Assembly (NCBI GenBank): GCA_022749755.1
Contig: CM040440.1
Location: 10,217,269 to 10,281,268 of the forward strand
DNA: 64,000 bases
Direction of reading: 5' to 3'
Source of the DNA: Azadirachta indica
Taxonomy: Eukaryota > Streptophyta > Magnoliopsida > Sapindales > Meliaceae
Both the position numbers and the translations under genes were made by a program. The notes below the pieces were generated by a model, which saw only the letters and a program-made list of their open reading frames with translations, was not told where the DNA came from and did not search any database. Shown piece by piece: positions 36,459 to 48,149 of the stretch; the stretch's first letter is position 1; each line of letters starts with the position of its first letter.

Positions 36459-37252
36459 TTTTAATTGTTATATTATTTCTGTAATTTTTTATTATGAAAA
36501 TAAATTTAAATAATTTCAAATTTCATTGAATTGAAAAATTGTAGAAAGTTTTAAAGGATTTAATTGATTAAATTAAAAAAATATAAATTTTTTTGAAGGA
36601 ATTGATTGATTAAAATAAAAACTATAAAACTTTTCTAATCATTTATTAAACAAAATAGACTTATATGTAATTAACCAAATAAAATCCAAATATTTTTTTG
36701 TGAGGAAATGAGGATGGGCACAAGAAAGAAGACTATCTCTTTCTTCAGCCTTATTTTAAAATGGTGATGGGCTCTTATTCCTATCCCCAGCTTGGTCCCT
36801 GTTTAAGCCCAAAAACTTGTCCTTATCCTTAACTCAAACAAGGTGGGCCACCTATAGTATTAAGTAATGCTCATCGTTAGCTTTTGTCGAATGGATCCAT
36901 CACATGAAAATAGGCTATTTTTTACTATATTTTTACAAGCTAAGAAGAAATTTATGGACTGAGTACTTGTACTAAATGTATCTTATATATTTTATAACTA
37001 CATTCACTATTGGATGAATTTGACTAAAAGTTTTTGGACATATTTTAAGTATATTGATTAATTTGATTCATATTATCAATGTCTAGTCTAGATTTATTGA
37101 TTTTAAAACTACCTAACTTTGAGAAGTAATTTCACTTTTCTTTTCTTCTTTTTAATTACTAATATGTAGTTAAAGTTCTATTAAGTATTAACATAAAAGA
37201 AGAATTTGGACCTAAGATACAATTTGTTCTAAGAAATTATGTCCATTATCAT
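36459..37252. other. A+T-rich spacer between two gypsy elements
   Basis: No gene or transposon domain is recognised. Confidence 0.5.
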
Positions 37253-37900
37253 TGACACTCAATTTTTGCCAATATATCTATCTCGATAAATCACTATGGC
37301 TTTATTTTAGTTGTATTCTATATGTACTTTTTCTCTATCAAACTTTCTTTTTTATATGGTTCCTTAATTATCAATCAGTTAAACTCTTAATTTTAAACAT
37401 CACTTTTCCTTACTTTACGATAATAGGAAGTTATTTTGATGTTAGAGGTTATGTGACACTTGCGATAAATATATTATACTATTAAAGATCTCTTTCATGC
37501 AAAATGCCCAAGATATAACAATAAACATAAGCAATGAACAACTTGCTCTAGATAGTGAACAAAAAAGATTATGATGAATAATCCAAAAATATAGGATCAC
37601 CCAAGAATGCACAAGGAACTAAGAATATGCAAGGACCTACGATGAACCTGATAGACTTCTAAGCCAACCAAAGACATTAGGGCCTAAGCATCCTATGTAT
37701 TGGGCCTTATATATGAATCAAAATAAAACCTAAAATAAAAAGTCCAAAGGTTTTAAGTGCTTATAGCAGTTCCCTAATGTTTAATACTAAAAAGTTGAGG
37801 CTTTTTAGCATTGGAAACTGAAAAAAGGAAGGTACGATCAATTGTCGAAATGAATATAAATAAGGAATGAAAGTAACTCACGCTTAAAAACTTTTCTTCT
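37253..37900 (-). repeat. LTR of the minus-strand gypsy element (3' LTR in element orientation)
   Basis: Homologous to 41039 onward: both share AAAGATCTCTTTCAT, GGGCCTTATAT and AAAACCTAAAATA at matching order and spacing. The far end is not sharp. Confidence 0.65.
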
Positions 37901-38569
37901 TCTACTTCCTTGTCTTCTCTTTTTGTTAGTATCTTCATATATTATACATTTTGATTTGAAGGAATATTATGTTATATAATGCCTCGATATATGCTACCTA
38001 ACCAAATGTCACCTTTCATAGCACTAAGTCTATCCAATCATAAAACTATTTCCTTTCACCTTCTTCTTATAATATCATGCACTTGTTATTAGCAAGTAAT
38101 GGTTCGTATTTGAGCCTTCTATCTAAATGCATAGCTTTGAATTTTTTGACTTATTGAAGTGTAACACACTTTGTGCTAAAGGGCTTTATTTTTGCTAGAA
38201 TTAATGATTGAATTATACTCAAATGTACATGAATAAGGAATTTCTCTAATTATTGTGCTCGTTATCGTTGTATTTGCCTATAATACCTTAAGAAGTTCCT
38301 CTACCTAAGCACCTTTTCTATCTCCTAATTTTTGCCTTTGACATTTTTTGATGGATTTGTTGGTCGCTTTTATTTAGTTGTTTGCTTTAGGATACAATAG
38401 TAATGCAAACCTTAGATCAATTTTTAACTCAACAAATAATCCCGTAAGCCTATCATTATCAAATTGCTTTCCCTTTGTCAGTAATGATTGTTATTGGGAT
38501 TCCATATTGACGAATAAGATTTCACTATCGAATATATATCACTTTCTTCTCAATAATTTTAACCAATAC

Positions 38570-38810
38570 TTCAGCTTTGTCCCATTTGGTAAAATAGTCT
38601 ACCATTACTATAATAAATTATTTTAATTCTTAACCCTTAAGAAATTGGTTGATTTAATCAAGCCTCCATTATGTAAACATCCAAGGGTTTATGAGGTCGG
38701 TCAAATTCTTTAGTGATTGGTGAATCACATCTCTATACCACTGATAATTTTCACCTCTCTTTTACAAATGCTTCACATCTTCATAAATGGTCGACCAATT
38801 ATTGATCTAC
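38570..38810 (-). pseudogene. Integrase remnant of the minus-strand gypsy element
   Basis: The complement of 38582-38608 reads VMVDYFTKW, the conserved start of the integrase catalytic core. That of about 38763-38805 reads NWSTIYEDVKHL, matching the WPTMYEDAK zinc-finger region of Tat-type integrases. Stops and frame changes lie between them. Confidence 0.75.
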
Positions 38811-39205
38811 CTTATAACCTAATATGATAACATCTTAGCTCTTAAATGGTTTTCATATAACCCTTATTTCTTTTAACACATATAGATTCCTTGAGTTGTA
38901 TGCATTTCACATATGCTGAAGTATAACATATTATATAAATAACACAATTATATAATATTGTGACACATAATATTTAAGTTTCTTTGCTTGAACTTTGTCA
39001 TCTGGTAAATCTTTATACTCAATATTTGCTTTATTAGGTTTGTCCATAATTTACACTTCTTTATGATATTTACTTAACCTCCATTTAAACCTTTGACATT
39101 AATATACTTCAATCCATGATAAATTCAACAAGAATGGTTATTGGTAATCTCTCATGCAATTATGAGACTAGCATTGCTATGTAATCTACTTTGATATTTT
39201 CTTTC

Positions 39206-40115
39206 CTAAAAATTTGTTTTGCATTCACATCCTTAAACCTTATTGAGAGATTTTTTACCACAAATGTGTATTTCTTCATGTTCTCTCGTCTAGTTTGTAA
39301 TTGCCTATTAACTTGGTTTATCACAAGTTGAGAATCTCCTTTAATTCATATACAGATAATCCTTATTGCCATTACCAACTTTAATCCTACTAACAATACC
39401 TCATACTCTACCTTATTGTTCGCTACTCCAAACCCAAATTTCACTATATAGACTCTTTCTTCCTCCATAAGACTGACAAATACTATTCTAACTTCACTTT
39501 CCTCTGAATTCATAGCTCTATCCATAAATAATGTCTAAGCATTATTAACTTCTATTTCTTCAGTGTTGTCAATAATACCTATTTATTCATTATTTCCTCT
39601 ATAATTAACCACTCGACTTTAAAATCAGGTAGGGCTCAGGCTTTAATAGTTGTTCTAGTCTTAAAAATCTATTTGGCTTTCACATCTTTAAACCTTACTC
39701 AGAGATTTTTCACCACAGATATGTATTTCTTCATTTTCTCTCATCTAGCTTAAAATTGCCCATTAACTTGATTTATCAAAAGTTGAGAATCTCCTTTAAT
39801 TACTATATGGTTGATCCTTATTGCCATTGCCAACTTTAAACCTACCAATAATATCTCACTCTACCTTATTGTTAGTTACTCCAAACCCATGTTTCATTAT
39901 ATACATCATCTCCTCCTCTATAAGGCTAACAAACATTATCCCAACTCTACTTCCCTGCAAATTCATGGCTCTATCTACAAATAATGTCCAAGTTATTAAC
40001 TTTTTGTTTTTTAGTGTTGTCAACAATACCTGCTTATTAGTCATTTTCTCTATAATTGACCATTTTATTATAAAATTAGCTAAGACTTAGGTTTTAATGG
40101 TTGTTCTAGTCTTAA
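39206..40115 (-). pseudogene. RNase H domain remnant, tandemly duplicated (2 x about 455 bp)
   Basis: Two related copies, about 39206-39660 and 39661-40115, each encode on the minus strand an RNase H of gypsy type. The downstream copy has WTLFVDRAMNLQGSRVGIMF and FGVTNNKVEYE. The other has FVSLMEEERVYIVKFGFGVA, NNKVEYEVLLVGLKL and GDSQLVINQVN. The copies have diverged, so the duplication is old. Confidence 0.78.
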
Positions 40116-40119
40116 AATC

Positions 40120-40640
40120 TACATTGAACTCACTCAACGCAAATAACCACTGTACTGTACAATTAGACAAATTACCACAATGCAGAATTTATTTTATTGG
40201 TTGATTCTTTTAGATAATAATCAATTTGATGTGCTAAAAAACAAGGTTTTAGCTTTTTTTTTTCACATAGAAATAAACCTCATTTCTTGGATGCTAAATA
40301 TATAGTCTATATACCCAAAGTTTTGCTTATGTAATAATTATGTTGATTTTCATTTCATTTCATTTCTTTAGTTAAGATTACACTAACAACATAGTAAGAA
40401 AAAAGATTAAGAAAGGAATAGCACATCACCAACCCAAGGTCAAACCAAAAGTTGAATATTAGTCAAATGCTCATTAAGTTATTGCAAAGTTTCTTCATAC
40501 TTCTTAAATCAAATCATTTTCTTTCTTACTTGATTACTCAAAGAGCTCCAAGCACTTATAAGTGGGTTTTGAGATAAATTTATTGAGCACCGGCACCTTA
40601 CCAACCAAACTCTGTATTAATTCTGTAAGACGAAGGAGGT
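40120..40640 (-). pseudogene. Reverse transcriptase C-terminal remnant
   Basis: The complement of about 40540-40630 reads SLVGKVPVLNKFISKPTYKC followed by LELFE, the thumb-region motif that joins reverse transcriptase to RNase H in gypsy elements. The adjoining stretch toward 40120 is broken by stops. The active-site part is decayed beyond confident reading near 40770-40800. Confidence 0.72.
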
Positions 40641-41038
40641 TTGCATGCTTTAAGATTGCCTTCTTTCTTATTGCTTGTTATATAACCCAAATTCTTATAT
40701 CTTTTGTTAGGCTCATTTCGGCTTACAATTTTTGGATCATCTTAAATTTTGAACATAATTTCCCTCCATATCTTTATCATATCTTTATCATATCTTTCAT
40801 TTATTATAAAACACAGTCATTCTCTCATAGTACCTCATTTTCAATAGTTATATTTTGTCTCCTCATTCCATCAGGTGTTTCCTTTAAACAGCTTATTGTA
40901 TGGCTACTAGCATCACTTAATTGTTCTTTGAACTATCTATTGCTACAACTAGATCTCTTTCTAACCTTTATCTTATTGCACCTCAATGGTAACTTTTTAT
41001 GGCTTTTTATTTATTTATGACAAATATTGCCAAATTAT

Positions 41039-41930
41039 TGACACCCAATTTTGGCCAACAAGTATCTCTTGATAAATCACTTTAGTTTCATTTTGGCAGC
41101 AAAACAACCATGGATTCTATATATTCTTCTATTTTGTCAAACTTTATTTGTTATAAGGTTTTTTAATTATCAATTGGTTGAATTGTTAATCATGGAAATT
41201 TCTTTTCCCTTGTGGTAATGGAAAGTTTGTTCAATTACGGGCAGTTATGTGACACTTATAATGGGCATAGTACATTATCAAAGATCTCTTTCATACTAAA
41301 TACTCGAGATATCATCACACCCATGAGTAGTAAATAACTCTCCCTTAGATTAAAATGAACTTGTTTAGTGAATAGAAAGGCTTAAGATTATTAAACCCAA
41401 GTATGTAGTATCACCTAAGAATATATAAGTATCCCAAGGAATTATCTTATAGACTTGCAAGCCACTAAAGACATAAGGGCCTAAGAATAATCAAGATCAT
41501 CTTACCTTTTAATGCAAGAATAAAATAGGTTTATAAAAGCTTATGAGTAACCTCAATTTTAACATATTTAAGAATTGGGCCTTATATGCATATTAAGCAA
41601 AACCTAAAATAGAAAGCCGCTTATAAGTTCTTAGACCTATAATTATATATAAAGAATCTCACCTTTAAGAGATTACAAGAGCTCAAAGGTAAGAAGGCAT
41701 TTAACTATGGATTAATTTACTCTCACTTAACTTTTCTTGTTTTAATAATTGTAAAACTCTCATAAGAGATTAATCATTAAATAAGGAGAATTTTATTCTT
41801 AATAGACCATGGGTCTTATATAAGATGAATTTTGTTCTTATGAGGATATTTGAGATTCTTAAAGTTTGATGAAAAGGATAATTTAGTCTCATTAGTTTCA
41901 AAAATACCCTCGTACATTAAAACAATTTGT
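41039..41930 (-). repeat. LTR of the minus-strand gypsy element (5' LTR in element orientation)
   Basis: It starts TGACACCCAATTTTGGCC. It is related to 37253 onward and, in its distal half (about 41560-41930), to 47440-47760. Confidence 0.62.
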
Positions 41931-41964
41931 TTTGATAAAAGAAAGTATTATCGATATATTTATA

Positions 41965-42655
41965 ATGGATTGACTTATTGAATTGACATGATTGTAATGA
42001 AAAGATGTGTATTTGCTTACAATGTATCATAATCAATGTCATGTATCAAATAAAGAAAAAAAAATTATTAGCCACCATCATCATTTCAAATTAGTTTCTT
42101 TATGAAATAATCAAACTTTCAATTTTTTTTTTATACACAATGGTGTTATTTTTGGTAAGAAAGCACAAAAAACAATCCAAATAAGGCAAATATATTATAT
42201 CGCTTTGTCATTGTCCTAAGCAGCACACTAACTACTATCATAGTCATTGGCAAACAATCTACTGATAATGGTGGTGATATGTTATCAGTCTCCATTATTA
42301 AACAATGGCCACACAGTAGTTGCAACAAAGTTTGACTTATATAGGCTTCAACTGATACTTAATCTCAAAAAATATCTCATCATTGTATAAAAGTACAAAT
42401 TATAGTTTGATAATATCAAAGATGAACAGATATAATGTCGATGATGGTGGCCTAACGATAATGGCTGGTGGTTTCATTCATCATTTTTTTAATTTTTATT
42501 TATTATATTTAAATATTGCTTATTTATATTTATATTTTATTTCATTTACAAATATTGTTAATGAATACCATATTATATTATAATTATTGTAAAATACATA
42601 AATATATTTGAATGTATTATGTTTATTTTATATTATTGTTTTATTTAGTAAGTCA
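41965..42655. repeat. Repeat copy 0, left part
   Basis: Homologous to the first 0.7 kb of the two repeat copies at 48150 and 51236 (TGGATTGACTTAT... at the start, then CAAAGCACCAAAAA-type and CAATCTACTGAT-type words). The right part resumes at 47015 after the Mutator-like insertion. Confidence 0.75.
42146..42328 (-). pseudogene. Coding-like segment in repeat copy 0
   Basis: The minus strand reads LLQLLCGHCLIMETDNISPP followed, after a frame change, by an ALFGLFFVLSYQK-like end. The same peptide pattern recurs in the other two repeat copies. I do not recognise the protein. Confidence 0.4.
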
Positions 42656-42664
42656 TTTTCATAT

Positions 42665-42732
42665 GAATTTTTATTGCATGCCTCCCACGATGAGGTTTGA
42701 CATAATGTCACCTAGAAAGCATCTTTCTGAAA
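42665..42732 (+). repeat. MULE left terminal inverted repeat
   Basis: It starts GAATTTTTATTGCATGCC. It aligns with the complement of 46941-47005 (starting GAGTTATTATCACACACC), with one small gap and a few mismatches. Confidence 0.88.
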
Positions 42733-43145
42733 CGTTAACCAACTGTTATGGGCTTTTAATAGAATAAAGAGAAAAAATGTAAGTCCAATATCTATGACTT
42801 TTAAATTCAATTTAATAGGAAATATTTGACTCTCAAATACTATTTTACACAACTATTTGCATCTCTCTTTTATGAAATTGAAAAAAAAATTAACCATAAG
42901 AACCATTTAGTATCTATTACATCAAATAATAAGGAAACAGATATTTGTTCATGATTTAGAAGAAGATTTTCATGCAAAGGTACTCTTATTTCACGCCAAT
43001 GATGCAAAGGCATATATAAAGGGAGTTTGTGTAAGTATTTTGTGTATGTTATTTCTTTAAATTAGATGAAGCACAGAGCTACAAATCTAGGTACAAGTGA
43101 GCTTACTTTTCGATATTTTCATTTGTAGTAAACAAATCAAGGGTA

Positions 43146-43635
43146 GATAATAACATGAATGCTTTAATCAACCATAAAATTAAAAGTTCTTAACTGAATC
43201 AAAGTTTGTTGTAAATGCATCTACTTGGTTTTTGTGGTTTAACATGAGGGAAATATTAATGTTGGGTTTCTGTGTCTTATAGAGGTTACTATATTGAAAT
43301 CAACAATAGATAATAACATGCATGCTTTAATCAACCTTAGAATAACATGTTCTATACTAGATCAAAGTTTTTTTTGAATGCACATGCTAGATATTTGCGA
43401 TATAGCATGATGCTAAGCTAAATGTTGGTTTTTTGTGTTTTATAAAGGTTACTATGTTGAAATTAAGGGTAAATGATAACATGCATGCTTTAATCAATCC
43501 TACAATAAAATTTTTTTTGTACTTGATCAATGTTACTTTTGAATGCATCTGTTGGGTTTTTGCGATCTGCCATGAGGGGAAGATTGATATTGGTTTTTTT
43601 ATGTTTTATAGAGGTTATTGTATTAAAGATGGTGA
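43146..43635. repeat. Three tandem copies of a 163-bp unit inside the MULE
   Basis: The phrase GATAATAACATG(A/C)ATGCTTTAATCAA recurs at 43146, 43309 and about 43472. Each is followed by GATCAA-type, TTTTGTGTTTTATA and AGGTTACTAT words at the same spacing. Confidence 0.8.
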
Positions 43636-44682
43636 TGGATTTTTATGGATCTGTCATAAATTTAATGGGTTTTGTCATAAAAATGAAAGCATGTTGTCTT
43701 CTTTGTTTTATAGATGTCAATGTAAGAAATAATTTTAACAAAAAATGTGAAGTTTATATGAAAATTGATGATTGAGTATGAAATCGTTTGAGATCATTGT
43801 GTGCTTTAATGTGATGTCATTAATTAATGCTTATACTTATTTCTCTTTTTGATCTAAATGTAATTTATGTCTATAAAATAAATGTCACATTAAGAACATG
43901 CCGATATTTCAAGTTACTGTTAACACATGTAGGATTGATTTGGATTAGGATATATAGATATTAAACACTTTGACTCTAAGGATTTGATTAGTAAGGTAAA
44001 AGATATGTGTGATGATGTGTGTTTAGAAACTAGGGAGAAGTGTGTAGTAAGTGTGGTATTCCTAAGATGGAATTGGAAGAGGAAAATAAAGAATTAAAGG
44101 GAATAAAGTGATGTGTTTAAGTTGTATGATGAGTTAAGAAAGAGTGATATTCATTTTGAAGTAGAAAATATTAGGTAAAGAAGTTGACAAGGATGATATC
44201 TCTATTGACTCTAATTATGATTATGAGATTAGAGGGAATGTGTTGAGTTGAGTTAAGAAAATTCACTTACTGTTAGGTATAGTTTAGTTTAAGGTATTGT
44301 TAAGTATAGTGTTGGATTTGAGAGGGCTGATGGTGGGACAAGTTAAAGAGAGGTTGGTGACGTAGGTAAAAAGGTTATTGGTAAGTCAAGTAAAGGGATT
44401 GCTAGTGAATCAAACAAAGTGGTTATTGGTAAGTCAAGTGATGAGCAATTTGAGCTTCCATTAAGGTTATTAAGGGTAATTTCAATAAGGTTTCATATGA
44501 AAGTGATGGACAGTGGTCTAATGTGAGTGGCAGCAATGACAGTGTTAACACCACTAGCAGTGAAGTTGAAGATAATGTTGTTGCTAGGTATACTCAAGCT
44601 CTAAAGGAAAATGTTCAATTATTAAGCAATGAAGGAAAGATTACATTGACTAACGGGGCCATTTTCACTTATGTGAATCAAT

Positions 44683-45400
44683 TTTAGGGAGGTTCTCAAA
44701 GATTCTGCAATTTATGAGTGTTTTAACTTGTTTATGATAAAAAATGAAAAAACAATGGTTACTTGTGTTTGTTAAAAGATGGATTGGCCTTGGAGAGTGC
44801 ACACATCATCTACTTTTGATGGTTTAACTTTTAAAAAAAAGTCATACAATCCTATACACACAAGTGATAAGCTAGCTATAGTTATTAAAGCAATATCAAC
44901 CTCGATTATTGAAAAGTTCAAGAGTATGGTAAGGGCAGCACTTGACATTCTAATTAGAGTGATTGCATATGAGCTTAGAAGGAAGTATAGGGTTTAATGG
45001 CCCCTATACAACAAGAGTATAAGGTGTTTAATGGCCTTAGGCACTTTGTTATCTAATTTGGGTGCAAAACCTGTGGCAATAGTGCATGGTAGATCTATAA
45101 GTGGCCTTGCAGACATACATTGAATTAAATCAATCATTTCAAATCTTATATAGTTGATTACATTAAAGTTAGAATGCATATTTTATCATCAAACCAATGT
45201 CATTTGAGCTTTCATGGCATGTAATTGACAATAAGGAAGAATTATAACCACTAATTGTGAAGAAAAAGTATGGTAAACTAAGACCAAGTAGAAGGAGAGA
45301 GATAGGCGAATTAGCAACTACAAAAAAAAAGCATAAACTTAAGGTGTCATTACTGCAAAACATGAGACCATAATAAAAGAACTTGTTCTAAAGTACTAAA
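44683..45400 (+). pseudogene. MULE transposase remnant (MuDR DNA-binding domain and CCHC knuckle)
   Basis: 44683-44997 reads FREVLKDSAIYECFNLFMIK, one in-frame TAA, then MDWPWRVHTSSTFDGLTFKK and an ending ALDILIRVIAYELRRKYRV. This is the plant Mutator transposase N-terminal domain with its W-R-x-H-x-S block. At 45339-45386 the frame reads LRCHYCKT, a TGA, then DHNKRTC, which is the C-x2-C-x4-H-x4-C knuckle found at the C-terminus of these transposases. The DDE region that should lie between is absent. Confidence 0.8.
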
Positions 45401-46940
45401 GATTAGATCAAGGAAGACTCTTGCAGAAGTATTGTTTTAGGTTACATATATATATATTTGGATTAAGTTATCAAGAAAATAATGTTTATTTGTTTAAATC
45501 ATAATTGTGAAAATTTTTTGTTGTATTCAATAGCTTCTATTGAATATATAGTGAAGCATCTACTAGCCAAGCTCATTCATCTACTAACCAAGCTCAAACA
45601 ATTATCTACCAAATATAGTCATCCCAGATACTAGGTTTCAGCAATTTCTAAACTTATAAGCTAGTAGTAGGCCTTAAAAATGCAATTTTATGTACTAATG
45701 CATATATGTATATATAACCAGGGGACAATACTCAAACTACACAAGTTACACCTTGAACATTCCAATAGCTATCTTTATTTTTTGACTTTTCGGAGTAATG
45801 ATATATAGCCATAGTCAGTTAAAGACATAGATACAAGACAATATTTGTAGATTGTAGAAATGGAATCAAATGCAAGGTTTATGTTTGATTTTATTTATGG
45901 AATCTTTTAACATAGGTATTTTGGTTAACTTTTGCATATCAGAAAACTTTATTATGTTTTGGATGCTAAACAGATTTGAGAATATCTATATGGCTATATA
46001 CACTTCATTATGTGTACTGCTTCAAAGATTTTACATAAGTTATATATGTTATGCCATATATATGTGTACGTGTCTATGTGTGCTACTTTAGAGATGGTTT
46101 GCTATTTAATTTACATGCAAATGGGAAAGATTGTTTATATTACATATATTTTCTTCTTTACATATACAGTGCATGCATTTATTGTGTAATGAATTCCTTT
46201 ATTGCATACATAACCATATTATATCAACATCTTATTTGTTAAAGAAAAAACTCATAATCAAGTTACACATGAAGCCACAAAACAATAAAATATTCATATT
46301 CACCAACATTTTCATGCCAGCATGTATCTTGCACTCATCCTGCTTATGATTTTGCATAGAATTCATAATCATCTTTAAATCATTCACCATATCATTCGAA
46401 AGCACAACATCATTCACGTTTTCTGCATATTTAAGATTGCAATCATCCTTAGTTGTTGCACAAATGCATTTTTTATTCTTCATCTTGATGCTACTTCCAT
46501 TAATTGATGTTGGTAGCTCCACAAATTAAAGATATTGTTTATGCTTGATAAGATGAATCACAAAAGCTATATCTAATATGAGTGTGTTGTGTATGCTTTA
46601 AGAACTAAGAACAAGGCATTTTATAGCCATTCAAAAGATGACCGTTGGAATTGAATGTTTGACTTCTTCCAACGGTCATATTTTGCTTTTTAGTAATTAT
46701 GTTATGCTAAGAGAGGAGATAGTATATATATATATATATATATTGTTTTGTTTGAAAAAGGTGTTTTTTGATAATTATTTTTGTCTTCATACCAATGTTA
46801 AAAGTATGTGTCAATTTTATCTTTTTAGTCTTATGTCATGACATGCTTCATTTTACTTATTAAGGATAAATTTGTAATTGGTGAAATTTATGTTAAATGA
46901 CTATAACGGTTGGCTAATGACAAGGGTGGTCGATGACTAT

Positions 46941-47005
46941 TTTCAGAAAAATGCTTTCTAAGTGACATTATGCCAAATCTCAAAAGAGGTGTGTGATAAT
47001 AACTC
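46941..47005 (-). repeat. MULE right terminal inverted repeat
   Basis: Complement of the left terminal repeat as described, ending ...GATAATAACTC directly before the 9-base target duplication. Confidence 0.88.
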
Positions 47006-47014
47006 TTTTCATAT

Positions 47015-47430
47015 TCATATATTATAAAATAATACGTTAATATAAATTTTTTAATAATAAAAAATGTTAAGATAAGTGTTGACCTTGTACCATGTATCAT
47101 TTCATGAGTTATACATGATCTATTATAAGTGGTATAGTTTGTACCATTTGTCATTTTCCTGAATTAAATTTTTTACTTATGAATTGTGATTAATATGAGT
47201 ATTATAGTTATTGTAACCATAAAAATAAATAAATCATCTAAACTAACAAAAATTGCTAATAATCTAAATTTTGTGCAAGTATTTTTGAAATCTGTGGAAT
47301 TATATTCCTTTTCGTTATTTTAAAATCTTCTTTTCTCACCTTTCTTTCCTTTATTATCTAACTCTTTTTAGGTCAAGTTTCTAGTACAGTTTTGTTTTGA
47401 TGGGTTTGTTGTGACAATAATTTTTATAAT
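47015..47430. repeat. Repeat copy 0, right part
   Basis: Resumes the homology with copies 1 and 2 after the MULE: AATAAATAAATCATCTAA, TTTGCTAATAAT, GTCAAGTTTC and TGTGACAATAATTT occur in the same order as at 49640-49830 and 52735-52915. Confidence 0.75.
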
Positions 47431-47439
47431 AGTAGAATT

Positions 47440-47780
47440 TGAAAAGGATTTCAGGGACCCGTGGGTAACTTCAATTTTAATAGATTTAAGCCCAATTCAT
47501 TCTGTCCACTGGGCCTTACATGTAAATCAAAATGAAACATAAAATAGAAAGCCCTTAACAAGTTTCAGGTCTTGCAATTATATAGGAAGAATCTTACAAT
47601 TCCCAATGAATCATGGACATTAAATAAGAAGAAATTTATCCCTAACAAAGAAGAAAAAGACATCTAATGCCCCTAAAGTTTAGCCAAAAAGACACATTAA
47701 TCTCACTAGTTTCAAAAGTACCTCTATACAATAACTGCCCATTTAACATTAAAAGCTCTTTAATATCACTTAGTTGGCAT
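47440..47780. repeat. Third gypsy-LTR-like fragment
   Basis: Related to the distal part of the LTR at 41560-41930: TGGGCCTTA, AAACATAAAATAGAAAG and TCTCACTAGTTTCAAAA(G/A)TACC in the same order. It precedes repeat copy 1 at about the place where the 41-kb LTR precedes copy 0, though about 380 bp of A+T-rich sequence intervenes here. Confidence 0.6.
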
Positions 47781-48149
47781 TTGAGAAGAATTTTAGGAAT
47801 TGAAAAATACTATTTTTCTTATATTTGAAATAGCCTAAATGTTAGATTTTTGGTAGTAGAACTTGTATTTTTAAAAGGTTAAATTTTTTAAAATAACTTT
47901 ATTTTCATTTAAAAAATTTTATATTATTTTTTTTATAATATAATATTTATTTATTAAAGTATTACATAATTTTTTTTAAAAAATTATTTATCACAATCAA
48001 ATTATTAATTAACAATTTTTTTATTAAAAAGTCTACTTAATAAAAGTACATTTATAAAAGTTTTACTTATAAAAAAATTTATTTTAAAAAATTTTATTTA
48101 AAAAATTATATCAAAATTTAAAATAACTTATTTTAATAAAATTAACGAT
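47781..48149. other. A+T-rich spacer
   Basis: Very A+T-rich with oligo-A and oligo-T runs. Nothing else is seen. Confidence 0.5.

Larger units (their letters stand above)
37253..41930 (-). mobile_element. Ty3/gypsy element, Tat-like pol, minus strand, defective
   Basis: LTR-like sequences starting TGACAC(T/C)CAATTTT at 37253 and 41039 are clearly related over several hundred bases. Between them, the minus strand carries, in the gypsy order, reverse transcriptase C-terminal part, RNase H (twice) and integrase remnants. Gag, protease and most of the reverse transcriptase are missing, and every domain has stops. The outer ends of both LTRs are blurred, so the end coordinate is approximate and no target duplication was found. 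Confidence 0.78.
42665..47005 (+). mobile_element. Mutator-like DNA transposon (MULE), defective
   Basis: 4341 bp, flanked by the identical 9-base target duplication TTTTCATAT at 42656-42664 and 47006-47014. Terminal inverted repeats of about 65-68 bp (42665-42732 and 46941-47005) share CATAATGTCAC, TAGAAAGCAT and TTTCTGAAA. The plus strand carries a Mutator transposase DNA-binding domain remnant and a CCHC knuckle remnant, but the catalytic part between them is missing. The host repeat sequence is continuous across the insertion. Confidence 0.88.

Noticed and set aside
40562..41020. 152-codon hydrophobic plus-strand frame
   Set aside because: The complementary strand carries the reverse transcriptase thumb motif (SLVGKVPVLNKFISKPTYKC), so this is its shadow.
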